The notes under the pieces: generated by a model
The model's database searches: none
Seen by the model: only the letters and a program-made list of their open reading frames with translations
Told to the model about the DNA's origin: nothing
Translations under genes and position numbers: made by a program
Shown here: piece after piece, positions 52,327-60,281 of the stretch
How the letters are laid out: each line of letters opens with the position of its first letter
Position numbering within the stretch: position 1 is the first letter of the stretch
Assembly: GCF_003626575.1 (NCBI RefSeq)
Contig: NZ_RBDY01000034.1
Location: forward strand, 1 to 64,000
Source: Streptomyces radicis
GTDB taxonomy: Bacteria; Actinomycetota; Actinomycetes; Streptomycetales; Streptomycetaceae
Direction of reading: 5' to 3'
Length of the DNA: 64,000 bases

Positions 52327-53073
52327 GTGGCCGCGGCCTGGTGGCGGGCGCGCCTGGTCGAGCGGGAAGCGCTCTCCGCCGCCGGGCGGCGCCTGGTCTT
52401 CGCGGTGCGGGAGTGGCCGGGGCACCTCGCGGGCCAGCACCTGGACGTGCGGCTGACCGCGGGCGACGGCTACCGGGCGGTGCGCAGCTACTCGCTGTCC
52501 GCGCCCGCCCACGGGGACCGCGTCGAGATCGCCGTGCGGCCGACGCCGGGCGGCGAGGTCTCGCCCTATCTGGGCGACGAGTTGCCGCTCGACGCGGCGG
52601 TGGAGGTGCGGGGGCCGCTGGGCGGCTGGTTCGTGTGGCGCCCCGAGCAGGCGGGGCCGGTGCTCCTCGCGGCGGGGGGCTCGGGGATCGCACCGTTGAT
52701 GGCGATGGTCAGGGCCCGCCGCGCCGCGGACTCGACGGCCCCTTTCCGGCTGGTGTACTCGGTGCGGTCGCCCGAAGAGCTGTGGTACGGCGACGAGTTG
52801 GCGGAGGCGGCGGGCGGGGCGGGCGGGGGACGTGCGGGACGCGCGGGGGCGGATGTGGCGACGCGCCTGGTGTACACCCGGCGCGCGGGCCCCCGTGCCG
52901 CGCGCTCGCCGGGGCGCATCGGGGCGGGGGACCTGCTGGATCCCGCGGTCGAGCCCTCGGCCCACCCGACGTGCTACGTCTGCGGGCCCACCGCCTTTGT
53001 CGAGCACACCGCCGACCTGCTGGTCGCCGCGGGCCACGCGCCCGAGGACGTGCGCACCGAGCGCTTCGGCTGA
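52327..53073 (+). CDS. FAD/NAD(P)H ferredoxin-reductase-like oxidoreductase
   Basis: 248 residues. FNR fold: FAD-binding RSYSLSAP near 60, GGEVSPYLGDEL near 80, nucleotide-binding LLAAGGSGIAPLMAMV near 115 and CYVCGPTAFVEHT near 218. It lacks the [2Fe-2S] ferredoxin domain carried by many relatives. The GTG start lies one base after the stop of the molybdoenzyme, so it very likely passes electrons between NAD(P)H and that enzyme. An insert rich in Gly (AGGAGGGRAGRAGAD) sits near 165. Confidence 0.9.
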   Translation: MAAAWWRARLVEREALSAAGRRLVFAVREWPGHLAGQHLDVRLTAGDGYRAVRSYSLSAPAHGDRVEIAVRPTPGGEVSPYLGDELPLDAAVEVRGPLGGWFVWRPEQAGPVLLAAGGSGIAPLMAMVRARRAADSTAPFRLVYSVRSPEELWYGDELAEAAGGAGGGRAGRAGADVATRLVYTRRAGPRAARSPGRIGAGDLLDPAVEPSAHPTCYVCGPTAFVEHTADLLVAAGHAPEDVRTERFG

Positions 53074-53140
53074 CCTGGACCTGACCGCGCGGCCGAACAC
53101 CCGTCCGCGCGGCCTCAGTTGACAACGAATGGGAGCCACC

Positions 53141-53467
53141 GTGGCCACTCCCCCGCCCACCCCCTACCAGCCGGCCAAGCCGTCGTTCCCCGCCCGGCCC
53201 TCGCACCGGGACGGCAACTGCCTGGCCGGGCCGCTGTCGGAGATCTTCGCGCGCGACGTGATGGACGCCAGGCGCCGCTGCCCCCACTGCCAAGTCGACG
53301 CGCCGCTGGCCGCGTTGCACGTCTTCGGTCCCGAGCCCGGCATCACCGCCCGCTGTCCAGGGTGCGCCGCGGTCGCCCTGCGGATGGTGCGTCACGGGGA
53401 GCTGATCTGGCTCGAACTCGGCAGCCCCGACGGCCCGTTCCGCATCGCCACCGGCGACCGGCCCTGA
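53141..53467 (+). CDS. DUF6510 family zinc-ribbon protein
   Basis: 108 residues from the GTG at 53141, which has GGGAG at 5 bases; an ATG at 53129 adds four. The conserved core DGNCLAGPLSEIFARDVMDA is followed by RRCPHC and ARCPGC, two CxxC pairs that should bind one zinc. It recurs as the third gene after a sulfite-oxidase-like enzyme and a flavin reductase in actinobacteria, so it may help that enzyme. Function unknown. Confidence 0.75.
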   Translation: MATPPPTPYQPAKPSFPARPSHRDGNCLAGPLSEIFARDVMDARRRCPHCQVDAPLAALHVFGPEPGITARCPGCAAVALRMVRHGELIWLELGSPDGPFRIATGDRP

Positions 53468-53585
53468 CCCGGGTGCCGGTCCGCCCGGCGGTCGAACGCG
53501 TTCCGCCCGTCCTATAGGCTCAACCGATCGACGTGGCGCGGAGCGCGCGTCGAGGTGACGCGGCGCGGCAGGGAGAACGGGGTCG

Positions 53586-55019
53586 ATGGCGGGACCGGTG
53601 GACAGGTTGACGGGCCACGTGGGACCGCCGCCGCTGGGGGCCGCGGGGCTGCCCGCCCGAGTGCGGCGGGTCGTGGACCGCGTGCCGCCGCCGGGGATCC
53701 TGCATGTGGGCCTCGGGGGGTTCCACCGCGCCCACCAGGCCGTCTATACCGCGGGGGCCGTCGCCGCCGAGGGGGGCGACTGGGGGATCGTCGGGGCGGC
53801 CCACCGTTCACGCGACGTCGTGGACGCGCTGCGGCGACAGGCCGGGCTCTACACCGTCGTCACGGTCACCGGCGAGCGCTTCGAGCCCGAGGTGATCGGC
53901 GTGCACGCGGCCACCCATGTCGAGGTGGACGAGCCGGGCGCGACCGAGACCTGGCTCGCCGACCCGGCCATCAAGGTCGTCACCCTCACCGTGACCGAGA
54001 GCGCCTACGCGACGGACTCGGCGGTGGTCCAACGGCTCGCGCGCGGCCTGCGCCGCCGCCACCGCTCCGCGGACGGCGCGCCGCTCTCGCTGGTGAGCTG
54101 CGACAACCTGCCGGGCAACGGGCGCGTGCTGCGCCGCCTGGTGACCGAAGTCGTCGAACGGTCCGACTGGGCCGAACGGGCACGGCTGCTCAGCTGGTTG
54201 GAGAGCGACGTCGGCTTTCCCTCCAGCATGGTCGACCGTGTCGTCCCCGCGCCCACCCCCGCGCTGCGGCAGCGGATCGTCGAGCGCTGCGGCTACGACG
54301 ACGCGGCGGCGGTGGCGGGCGAGCCCTACTCGGCGTGGGTCGTCGAGGACGACTTCCCCGCCGGGCGCCCCGCCTGGGAGCGGGCGGGCGCCGTGCTCAC
54401 GGGCGACGCCACGCCGTACGAACAGGTCAAGCTCCGCCTGGTCAACGCCCCGCACTCGCTGATCGCCTGGCTGGGGCTGCTCGACGGCGTGGGCACCATC
54501 GCCGAGGCCGTGGCCAGGGAGGACATCGAGGGCGCGGCGCGGCGGCTGATGAAGGACGACATGGCGCCGACGCTCACTCCGCCGCCGGGGCTCGACCCCG
54601 CGGCGTTCACCGAGGTGGTCCTGGCGCGTTTCGCCAACACCGCGCTGGGCCACACGACGGCGCAGGTCGGGTCGTTGGGCTCGGTCAAGCTGGCCGCCCG
54701 GCTCACCCCGGCGCTCGGCGTGTGGCGGTCGCGGGGCGCGGTGCCGCGTTCGGCGGCGCTGCTGACGGCCGCCTATCTGCTGGCGACGGTCTCCCCGGCT
54801 GGGGAGGCCCTTGGCGACCCGCTGGGTCCTGAGCTGCGCCGTCTGTGGGCCGACTCCCCCACGCCGGAACGGTATGCTCGCGCGGCGCTCGGGGAGAGCG
54901 CTCTCCTTCCTCAGGAGATCGGCGCCTGGGGCGAGTTCGCCGCGGCGGTCACCGAACTCATGGGCGCGCTGCACCAGCATGGCGTCCCGGCGGCGATCCG
55001 CGCTGCGGTCGGGGCGTGA
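53586..55019 (+). CDS. Mannitol dehydrogenase / fructuronate reductase family (long-chain polyol dehydrogenase)
   Basis: 477 residues. Rossmann motif ILHVGLGGFHRAHQAVYTAG at 38-57, and the family catalytic pattern KLRLVNAPHSLIAW near 282 with Lys, Asn and His. It interconverts a sugar alcohol or hexonate with a ketose or keto-acid using NAD. Start ATG at 53586 with AGGGAG upstream. One palindrome GGAGAGCGCTCTCC lies within the gene at 54893-54906 (encoding ESAL) and another overlaps the stop codon, the first of the array. Confidence 0.85.
   Translation: MAGPVDRLTGHVGPPPLGAAGLPARVRRVVDRVPPPGILHVGLGGFHRAHQAVYTAGAVAAEGGDWGIVGAAHRSRDVVDALRRQAGLYTVVTVTGERFEPEVIGVHAATHVEVDEPGATETWLADPAIKVVTLTVTESAYATDSAVVQRLARGLRRRHRSADGAPLSLVSCDNLPGNGRVLRRLVTEVVERSDWAERARLLSWLESDVGFPSSMVDRVVPAPTPALRQRIVERCGYDDAAAVAGEPYSAWVVEDDFPAGRPAWERAGAVLTGDATPYEQVKLRLVNAPHSLIAWLGLLDGVGTIAEAVAREDIEGAARRLMKDDMAPTLTPPPGLDPAAFTEVVLARFANTALGHTTAQVGSLGSVKLAARLTPALGVWRSRGAVPRSAALLTAAYLLATVSPAGEALGDPLGPELRRLWADSPTPERYARAALGESALLPQEIGAWGEFAAAVTELMGALHQHGVPAAIRAAVGA
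54893..54906. repeat. Palindrome GGAGAGCGCTCTCC inside the polyol dehydrogenase gene
   Basis: An exact copy of the array palindrome, 111 bases before the array proper. It is read in frame as GESAL. Same sequence as the cre-like sites of LacI-family regulators. Confidence 0.7.
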
Positions 55020-55194
55020 GAGCGCTCTCCACAGTGCGGCGGCCGGGCTGGGAGAGCGCTCTCCCAGGACACTGCGGCCGGGCAGGAAAGCGCTCTCCCG
55101 TCACGCCGCCCGGGAGAGCGCTCTCCAATAGCAGCGCAGGCCGACGGGAGAGCGCTCTCCAACGGCATCCCCAGCTAGGGAGAAAGCGCTCTCC
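55017..55194. repeat. Array of six GGAGAGCGCTCTCC palindromes with a 34-bp period
   Basis: Palindromes are centred at 55023.5, 55057.5, 55091.5, 55119.5, 55153.5 and 55187.5, that is spacings of 34, 34, 28, 34 and 34 bp. Three are exact; the first begins TGAGAG at the dehydrogenase stop, and the fourth and sixth read GAAAGCGCTCTCC. Spacers are 20 bp (14 in the third). The first two share GCGGCCGGGC, so part of the array is a tandem 34-bp duplication. The sequence fits operators of LacI-family sugar regulators. It fills almost the whole gap between two convergent genes, where an operator is not expected. Confidence 0.8.
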
Positions 55195-55218
55195 CATCAG
55201 CGTGGCACCGGGGCGGGG

Positions 55219-56061
55219 TCACGGCACCGGCGCGGTCGCGTAGTACGGCTTGCACACGTCGCCGTCCCAGGCCGTGGCGATCTGGAGGACGTCGGTGCCC
55301 GTGGTGGCGGGGAGCAACGGGGAGCTGTAGTTGGGGCAGAAGTCGGGCTCGGGGACGTCCACCGCGACGGGGGCGGGGGCGGCCTGCCAGGGGCCGTCGG
55401 CGTTGTCGGTGTTGACCAGCACCGTGCGGCCGTTGCCCTCGGCGGTGCTGCCGTCGGCGTTCAGCAGCATCTGCCCCACCAGCAGGATCCGGCCGTCCGG
55501 GTCGCCCTCGACGGGGCCCTGGGCGATGGTCGGCGCGGCGCGGAAGTAGCGGCCGTCGGCCGTTTCGGGGCGATGGCCGAGGTGGGTGGGGTCGCCCCAG
55601 TTCCAGCCGTCGTCCGAGGTGCGGACGTGGACGACGCACTGGTACTGACCGCCGGGGTTGCAGATCTCGTGGCTCATCAGGTGGGTGCCATCGGGGAGTT
55701 GGCGCACCACCGGCATACCGGGGCGGTCGGTCCGCGGGAGCGGAGCCACGGTGTCGTGGTGCTCGGTCCAGTGGATGCCGTCGTAGCTGCGCGCGGCGAC
55801 CAGCTTCTGGCTGTGCGCGGGATCCGTCTCGTCGGCGTAGTGGTAGACCAGCGCGCCGTCGTCGGCCATGGCGAACTCCGGCTCCCACAGTCCGCCCGTC
55901 CCGGTCGCCCACGCGCACGTCGACTGGTACTGCCATGTGCGGCCCACGTCACGGCTGCGCCACACGCGCAGCGCCATGCGGCGGTCGGGCTCGTCCTGGC
56001 CGACGGAGGCGGCCCACAGCAGGGTGCCCGCGGGCAGGTCGCCGATGGCGGTGGGGAGTTC
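55219..56061 (-). pseudogene. Sialidase-like secreted protein, C-terminal part (interrupted by IS605 element)
   Basis: 280 codons plus stop, beginning at ELPTAIGDLPAGTLLWAASV right at the edge of the insertion sequence. Asp-box and propeller strands are seen (RVWRSRDVGRTWQYQ, VRTSDDGWNWGD), as are FAMADDGALVYHYADETD and WDGDVCKPYYAT at the end. Joined to 57838-58233 it gives a 412-residue protein. It is cut off from its own start and signal peptide, so the gene is inactive while the element is present. Converges on the dehydrogenase gene across the palindrome array. Confidence 0.85.
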
Positions 56062-56260
56062 TTGACGTGCTCCCTGACTAAAGTCCGGGGATTCCGGTCT
56101 GGGTCGTCTGACCCTTCCGGGGGCTTCCTGTTTCACCGCGCTGTGCGGGCAGGTGTGCCCGTCTTACCGGCGCTCCACGGGCGTTTGGTGTCTCCGCCCG
56201 TCCGGCGGCGACGATTCGGCGTCCTTCGAGGAGGACGTTGCGGGCTGCGTTGTGGTCACG
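56062..56260 (-). ncRNA. Predicted omega RNA (TnpB guide RNA) at the element's right end
   Basis: By analogy with ISDra2 and other IS605 elements, the RNA scaffold spans the last part of tnpB and the terminal hairpin at 56071-56091, ending at 56062. The guide would then be the adjoining host sequence, GAACTCCCCACCGCCATCGG, on the minus strand. The start of the RNA is not determined. Prediction from position only. Confidence 0.4.
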
Positions 56261-57322
56261 GTCGTGGACGGTGCCGCACGCGCCGCATGTCCACTCCCGG
56301 ACGCGCAGGGGCTTGGGGCCGTCCCGGAATCCGCAGGCCGAGCAGACCTGGGAGGAGGGGAAGGCCCGGTCCACCTTGGCGAAGGTGCGGCCGTGCAGGG
56401 CCGCCTTGTACTCCAGCATGCCGACGAACGCGGACCATCCCGCGTCGTGCACGGACTTGGCGAGCCGGGTGCGGCCGAGGCCGGACACCGCGAGGTCTTC
56501 CACGTACACCGCTTGGTTGTCGCGGATGATCCGTGTGGATGCCTTGTGGTGCCACTCCCGGCGCCGGTCGGCCACCTTGGCGTGCTGGCGTGCGACCTTG
56601 ACGCGGGCCTTGTCCCGGTTCTTCGATCCCCTGGCTTTGCGGGACAGCTCCCGCTGGAGGCGCTTGAGCTTCTTCTCGGCCCGGCGCAGGAAGCGGGGAC
56701 TGTCGATCTTCCGGCCGTCGGACAGGACGGCGAAGGCGGACAGGCCGAGGTCGATACCGGCGTCGGTCTCCGCTTCCGGGAGGATGTCCGGCTCGGTGTC
56801 CACGACGAAGCTGAGGAAGTAGCGGCCGCAGCTGTCCTTGGTGATGGTCAGGGAAGTCGGGGCTGTCGGAAGTTGGCGGGACCACTTGACCTTGAGATGG
56901 CCGACCTTGGCCACGTACAGCGTGCCGTCGTCCTGGAGGGAGAAGGCGTTGGTGTTGAGGCGGATCGACTGCCAGGTGTCTTTCTTCGACTTGTAGCGGG
57001 GAGGGCCGACCTTGCGGCCCTGCCGTTTGCCCTTGACCGAGTTGAAGAAGTTCTTGTAGGCGGTGTCCAGGTCCCGCAGGGACTGTTGCAGGACGACCGC
57101 CGACACGTCGGCGAGCCAGGCGCGTTCCTCGGTGCGTTTGGCCTGGGTGATGCGAAGCCGGGACAGCTCGGCCGACGTCACGTACGGCAGCCCCGCCGCG
57201 TGCGCTTCCTTCCGGTCGCGCAGGCAGTCGTTCCACACCACCCGGGCGCACCCGAACGCACGCGCCAGCGCACGGCACTGTGGGGCGTCCGGGTAGGCCC
57301 GGTAGTTGTAGCGGAGCCGCAC
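56078..57322 (-). CDS. tnpB: RNA-guided endonuclease TnpB
   Basis: 414 residues. RuvC motifs are complete: the first Asp in AGIDLGLSAFAVL near 190, Glu in VYVEDLAVSGLG near 275, and the last Asp in VHDRDHNAARNVLL near 365. Between them, CSACGFRDG and WTCGACG form the zinc ribbon. The N-terminal RRNYRAYPD-like RYNYRAYPDAPQCRALARAF is the usual start. TnpB cuts DNA matching the omega RNA and favours retention of the element after excision. GTG start at 57320-57322. The stop lies inside the terminal hairpin. Confidence 0.9.
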   Translation of the reverse strand: MRLRYNYRAYPDAPQCRALARAFGCARVVWNDCLRDRKEAHAAGLPYVTSAELSRLRITQAKRTEERAWLADVSAVVLQQSLRDLDTAYKNFFNSVKGKRQGRKVGPPRYKSKKDTWQSIRLNTNAFSLQDDGTLYVAKVGHLKVKWSRQLPTAPTSLTITKDSCGRYFLSFVVDTEPDILPEAETDAGIDLGLSAFAVLSDGRKIDSPRFLRRAEKKLKRLQRELSRKARGSKNRDKARVKVARQHAKVADRRREWHHKASTRIIRDNQAVYVEDLAVSGLGRTRLAKSVHDAGWSAFVGMLEYKAALHGRTFAKVDRAFPSSQVCSACGFRDGPKPLRVREWTCGACGTVHDRDHNAARNVLLEGRRIVAAGRAETPNARGAPVRRAHLPAQRGETGSPRKGQTTQTGIPGL

Positions 57323-57348
57323 ACCAGGATCCTACGACGATTGGTCTC

Positions 57349-57810
57349 ATGGAGGGACAGAATGACTACAGGCGTGGCAGACGCGTTGTTTCAGCGATGC
57401 GTGTGCACTTGGTCTTTGTGACGAAGTACCGGCGCGGGGTGTTCAACGACGAGATGCTGACGCGCTGCGAAGAGATCATGCGCAAGGTCTGCGAGGACTT
57501 CGAGGCGGAGCTGAAGGAGTTCAACGGCGAACGCGATCACGTCCACCTCCTGGTGCACCACCCGCCCAAGGTCGCCGTCTCGAAGCTGGTCAACAGCCTC
57601 AAGGGCGTCTCCGCCCGCCGGATACGGCAGGAGTTCACCGGCCGGACCAACCACGCCATCACGCACGGACACCTGTGGTCGCCCTCGTATCTCTCCGCAT
57701 CGTGCGGCGGAGCACCGCCGGCAATCGTCCGCCAGTACATCGAGCAGCAAAAACGTCCGCTCCAGAGCGCACGTCAGAGCAGTCTGGAGATGCATTCATC
57801 CCCGGCGTGA
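57349..57810 (+). CDS. tnpA: IS200/IS605-type transposase TnpA (HUH/Y1)
   Basis: 153 residues. HUH motif in RDHVHLLVHHPPK near 63-75, catalytic tyrosine in VRQYIEQQKRP near 130, and the family start VHLVFVTKYRRGVF near 20. It excises and inserts the element as single-stranded DNA. The ATG at 57349 follows a 26-bp gap that must hold both divergent promoters. The start could also be a later GTG or ATG (57396). Intact. Confidence 0.9.
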   Translation: MEGQNDYRRGRRVVSAMRVHLVFVTKYRRGVFNDEMLTRCEEIMRKVCEDFEAELKEFNGERDHVHLLVHHPPKVAVSKLVNSLKGVSARRIRQEFTGRTNHAITHGHLWSPSYLSASCGGAPPAIVRQYIEQQKRPLQSARQSSLEMHSSPA

Positions 57811-57837
57811 ACGCCGGGGCTTTCCGCAAGGAACGCG

Positions 57838-58233
57838 GTAAAGGGTCGCGCAGCACAGGCCCCTGCCGTCCGAGGAGTCGGGGTCCGCGACCGTGCCGAC
57901 CTGGGCGAACGTGGCCCCGTCGTCGGTGCTTTCGTAGATGGCGCCGAGGCCGTCGTTCCCGTCGAACGTGACGACGGAGGCGAGCACGCGGCCGTTGGCG
58001 GGGCCGTTGTGGGCCAGGCGGATCGCGCGTGGGTAGAGCCCGGTGCCGTCGCGCAGCGGCGTCCCGGTGGCGGCCAGGGCGGCGGGGCCCTCGGGCGCGG
58101 GTGAGGGCACGGGGTCGGCGGCGGTGGCGGCGGTGGGCGGGCCACCGATGAGGGCGGCGAGCAACGCGCCGAGGCGCAGCAGGGCCAGGCGGGCGGGGCG
58201 GTGGGATCTGCGGGGCGGTCGGGGGACGGTCAT
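57838..58233 (-). pseudogene. Sialidase-like secreted protein, N-terminal part (interrupted)
   Basis: 132 codons from the ATG at 58231-58233. Signal peptide: basic start (PRPPRRSHRP), then LALLRLGALLAALIGG, ending near TAATAADP. The first propeller strands follow: RAIRLAHNGPANGRVLASVV and YESTDDGATFAQVG (an Asp box). The frame ends at GLCCATLY where the IS605 element begins. With 55219-56061 it makes a secreted exo-sialidase-like or other BNR glycosidase-like protein. Here it would yield only a short secreted fragment with a few residues from the element. Confidence 0.85.
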
Positions 58234-58420
58234 GGTGTCGGCCTTCCGTTCGTCCGGCGGAAGTCGGACCCCTCGGGGGAGCGCGGGACAACGTGGGCAT
58301 CGGTGCTCGTATCGATGGTCGTGTCGATGTACACCCCGCGCCAGGGGCGGGACGCCGCGTTCGGGAACGGGCGGGGGCGGTCGGGGAGTCGTTCCCACGA
58401 GGACGACGAGAGGAGCCCGC

Positions 58421-59050
58421 ATGGCGGTGACGCTGGGCGAGGAGATCATGCCGCTGTCGCTCGACGACGGCTCGGGCGAAGCGCGAGAGCGGCAGGCGGC
58501 GGGGTGGACGGGGGGACCCTCGTGTGGCGCCCACCGGCGCGGGGGCGGAGCGTGGGCGTGCACGTCAGGGGGCCCGATGGCGCCGGGCCGCGACGTGTCG
58601 GAGCCGCTCGGGCGGCTGACGGCCGGGGGGCCGGGCGGTGGCGGGCGCGAGCGTGGCGCTCGAACGGGTCGGGTCTCTGGCGGGCCTGACGGTCGGGCGC
58701 GGGGGCGTGGAGCGGGGGCGTGGAGCGGGTGGCGGTGGCGTTCGACCGGCCGGAGTCCGCCCTGCTCGCGCTGGTCGCGTGGGTGGGCGGGGCCGGTCAG
58801 TTCGCGATCCGCGGCTACCGGTTCCCCCGAGGATCGCCGACGGCTCCGACGCCCGGCTGTGGCGTACGGACACCGCGGCGACGACGGACCGCTCCGACCG
58901 GTGGCCGCCCACACCCGCCCTGCCGGGACGGCAGGCGCGTGTCCGGCGCCCGGCGCCCGGCGGCTCGAGCGCGCCATGGTGGGAGGGATCGGGTGGCCGG
59001 AACCCGGGGTTGTCGTGGGCTCGCTGTTCGGGGACCGTCCCGGGCCCTGA
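58421..59050 (+). pseudogene. Decayed gene of unknown family
   Basis: The 867-bp gap 58234-59100 has no intact gene but holds coding-like pieces in changing + frames, each with G/C third positions. MAVTLGEEIMPLSLDDGSGE opens from ATG 58421. It continues with LVWRPPARGRSVGVHVRG, DVSEPLGRLTAGG, VAGASVALERVGSLAGLTVG, VERVAVAFDRPESALLALVA, GGAGQFAIRGYRFPR, IADGSDARLWRTDTAA, and the end WPEPGVVVGSLFGDRPGP. The order along the DNA suggests one protein broken by several small indels. I do not recognise the family. Confidence 0.45.
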
Positions 59051-59100
59051 TCCGGCGGGGGGCCGAGAGGGGTCCCCCGCGGGGTGGGTATGTTCGGGGC

Positions 59101-59820
59101 ATGGCGTGGTGGCGACGTGCGAAGAAGCCGGGTCCCGTGGCCCTCTCCGTGTTCGACCGCGGGGCTGGGGGTCCGTTCCAACGGCCGGGGTTGAGCCTGG
59201 GCAGGCGAACGCTGCCGCCGATCACCACACGGAGCTTCACCGACCTGATCGCGGAGCGGGTGCGCGCGCACCATCCACCGGGCACCGGTCCGGTGGGCAA
59301 CGTGGTGACGCACAACGTGTTCGCCGAGGATGACGCGGCCATCTACCTGGGCGCGGGCGGCCGGGCGGCCGTCGTGGTCCGGCTGACGCCTGCCCTGCGT
59401 CCGGACCTGTACGGCCTGGGTGAGGCGATCGAGGACAACGGGGCGTCCCTGTATCTCGACGCGCACGCGGGCTTCCTGCGGGCCTCGCTCCTGCTCCCGG
59501 CGTTGGACTTCGACCTGGACACGGGCATGCTGCTCGACGAGGGGAACGTCCAGGAGTTCCTGTGGGCCGCCTACACCACCGAGACCGTCGAGCTGCACAT
59601 CTCCCATGCGGCGCACGACCGGCTGCTGCCCTTCACGTGCGCGGCGCCGGGGATCCGCGCGGTGTTGGACGCGGGCTTCGACCTGATCACCCTCCCGGCC
59701 CCGGCCGATCCGAGGGCCGAAGTGGCGGCCGTCAACGGCACGTTGAACCCGTCGGCACTCGTCCCGTTGCGGGTCACGGGCCGCGCCGAGCTGGCCATCA
59801 CCTTCGACGTCGAGGCGTAA
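59101..59820 (+). CDS. Hypothetical protein
   Basis: 239 residues, G/C third positions normal for this genome. It begins MAWWRRAKKPGPVALSVFDR. The middle has DLYGLGEAIEDNGASLYLDA and LLPALDFDLDTGMLLDEGN, and the end is AELAITFDVEA. No signal, membrane segment or motif I know. The Asp-rich beta-like pattern might be a TerD-type or immunity-like fold, but that is a guess. It stands alone between two zones of decayed genes. Confidence 0.6.
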   Translation: MAWWRRAKKPGPVALSVFDRGAGGPFQRPGLSLGRRTLPPITTRSFTDLIAERVRAHHPPGTGPVGNVVTHNVFAEDDAAIYLGAGGRAAVVVRLTPALRPDLYGLGEAIEDNGASLYLDAHAGFLRASLLLPALDFDLDTGMLLDEGNVQEFLWAAYTTETVELHISHAAHDRLLPFTCAAPGIRAVLDAGFDLITLPAPADPRAEVAAVNGTLNPSALVPLRVTGRAELAITFDVEA

Positions 59821-59829
59821 GCCGCGCGG

Positions 59830-60110
59830 AGGGGCGCGGAACGGCGCGGTCGGGGGCGCACGGTCGCCTCCGGGCACCCCGCCGAACTCGGGCAGCGGCC
59901 CCGGGGCAACGCCATGGTGCGGCCCGCGACGATCTCATGGCGGGCGCCGTCGTCGCGGCGGTGACATGACCCGGGATGTCCTCGGGCGTCGGCAGCGCGC
60001 GACGCGTCGCCGGGATCGCGCTCTCCAGCCGGTCGAGCAGCTCGGGGGCGGTCGGCCCCCTCGACGGGCCCGGGCCCGAGCCGGAGGCGGAGACTGAGGC
60101 GGCGGTTCGG
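59830..60110 (-). pseudogene. Possible remnant of a small gene
   Basis: In the 461-bp gap before the methyltransferase, the minus strand reads TAPELLDRLESAIPATRRAL then PTPEDIPGHVTAAT in one frame. It continues as RHEIVAGRTMALPRG and PLPEFGGVPGGDR in others. Codon bias is coding-like in each piece. Frameshifts make a working protein unlikely. The rest of the gap holds a GAC-rich stretch (60232-60270) just upstream of the methyltransferase start. Confidence 0.3.
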
Positions 60111-60281
60111 CATGCCCAACGGGGAATCGGACGGCGGGCGTTGGGGGGCGCGTATGCGCCGGGAGGCTGCCCCCGGCGCACGCCCAGCGCCTACGCTTCG
60201 GCTGACCGCACGGCACACGGCACCGTTGACACGGACGACACCGACGACCCTGACGACCCCGACGACGAAGGGCCTGAGCGC

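Larger units (their letters stand above)
56062..57837. mobile_element. IS200/IS605-family insertion sequence (divergent tnpA-tnpB)
   Basis: 1776 bp. Boundaries are inferred from the host frame: bases 56061 and 57838 join to give an uninterrupted reading frame (LY then ELPTAIG) with no target duplication, as expected of this family. The end near tnpB (56062-56091) has an imperfect hairpin CCC-T-GACT / AGTC-C-GGG. The end near tnpA has CCCCGGCG-TGAA-CGCCGGGG at 57800-57819, holding the tnpA stop in its loop. The tnpA-side junction is preceded on the minus strand by TTTAC, a plausible target site. Both proteins look intact. Confidence 0.85.

Noticed and set aside
55017..55194. CRISPR array
   Set aside because: Regular repeats and about 20-bp spacers look CRISPR-like, but the repeat is only a 14-bp palindrome, spacers partly repeat each other, and no cas gene is near. 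An operator-like array fits better.
57280..57349. Upstream extension of TnpA
   Set aside because: It would overlap the divergent tnpB start and adds residues absent from the family; the ATG at 57349 suffices.
60232..60270. Functional GAC repeat
   Set aside because: A short imperfect GAC/GACC run before the methyltransferase start; too short and common in such DNA to support a claim.
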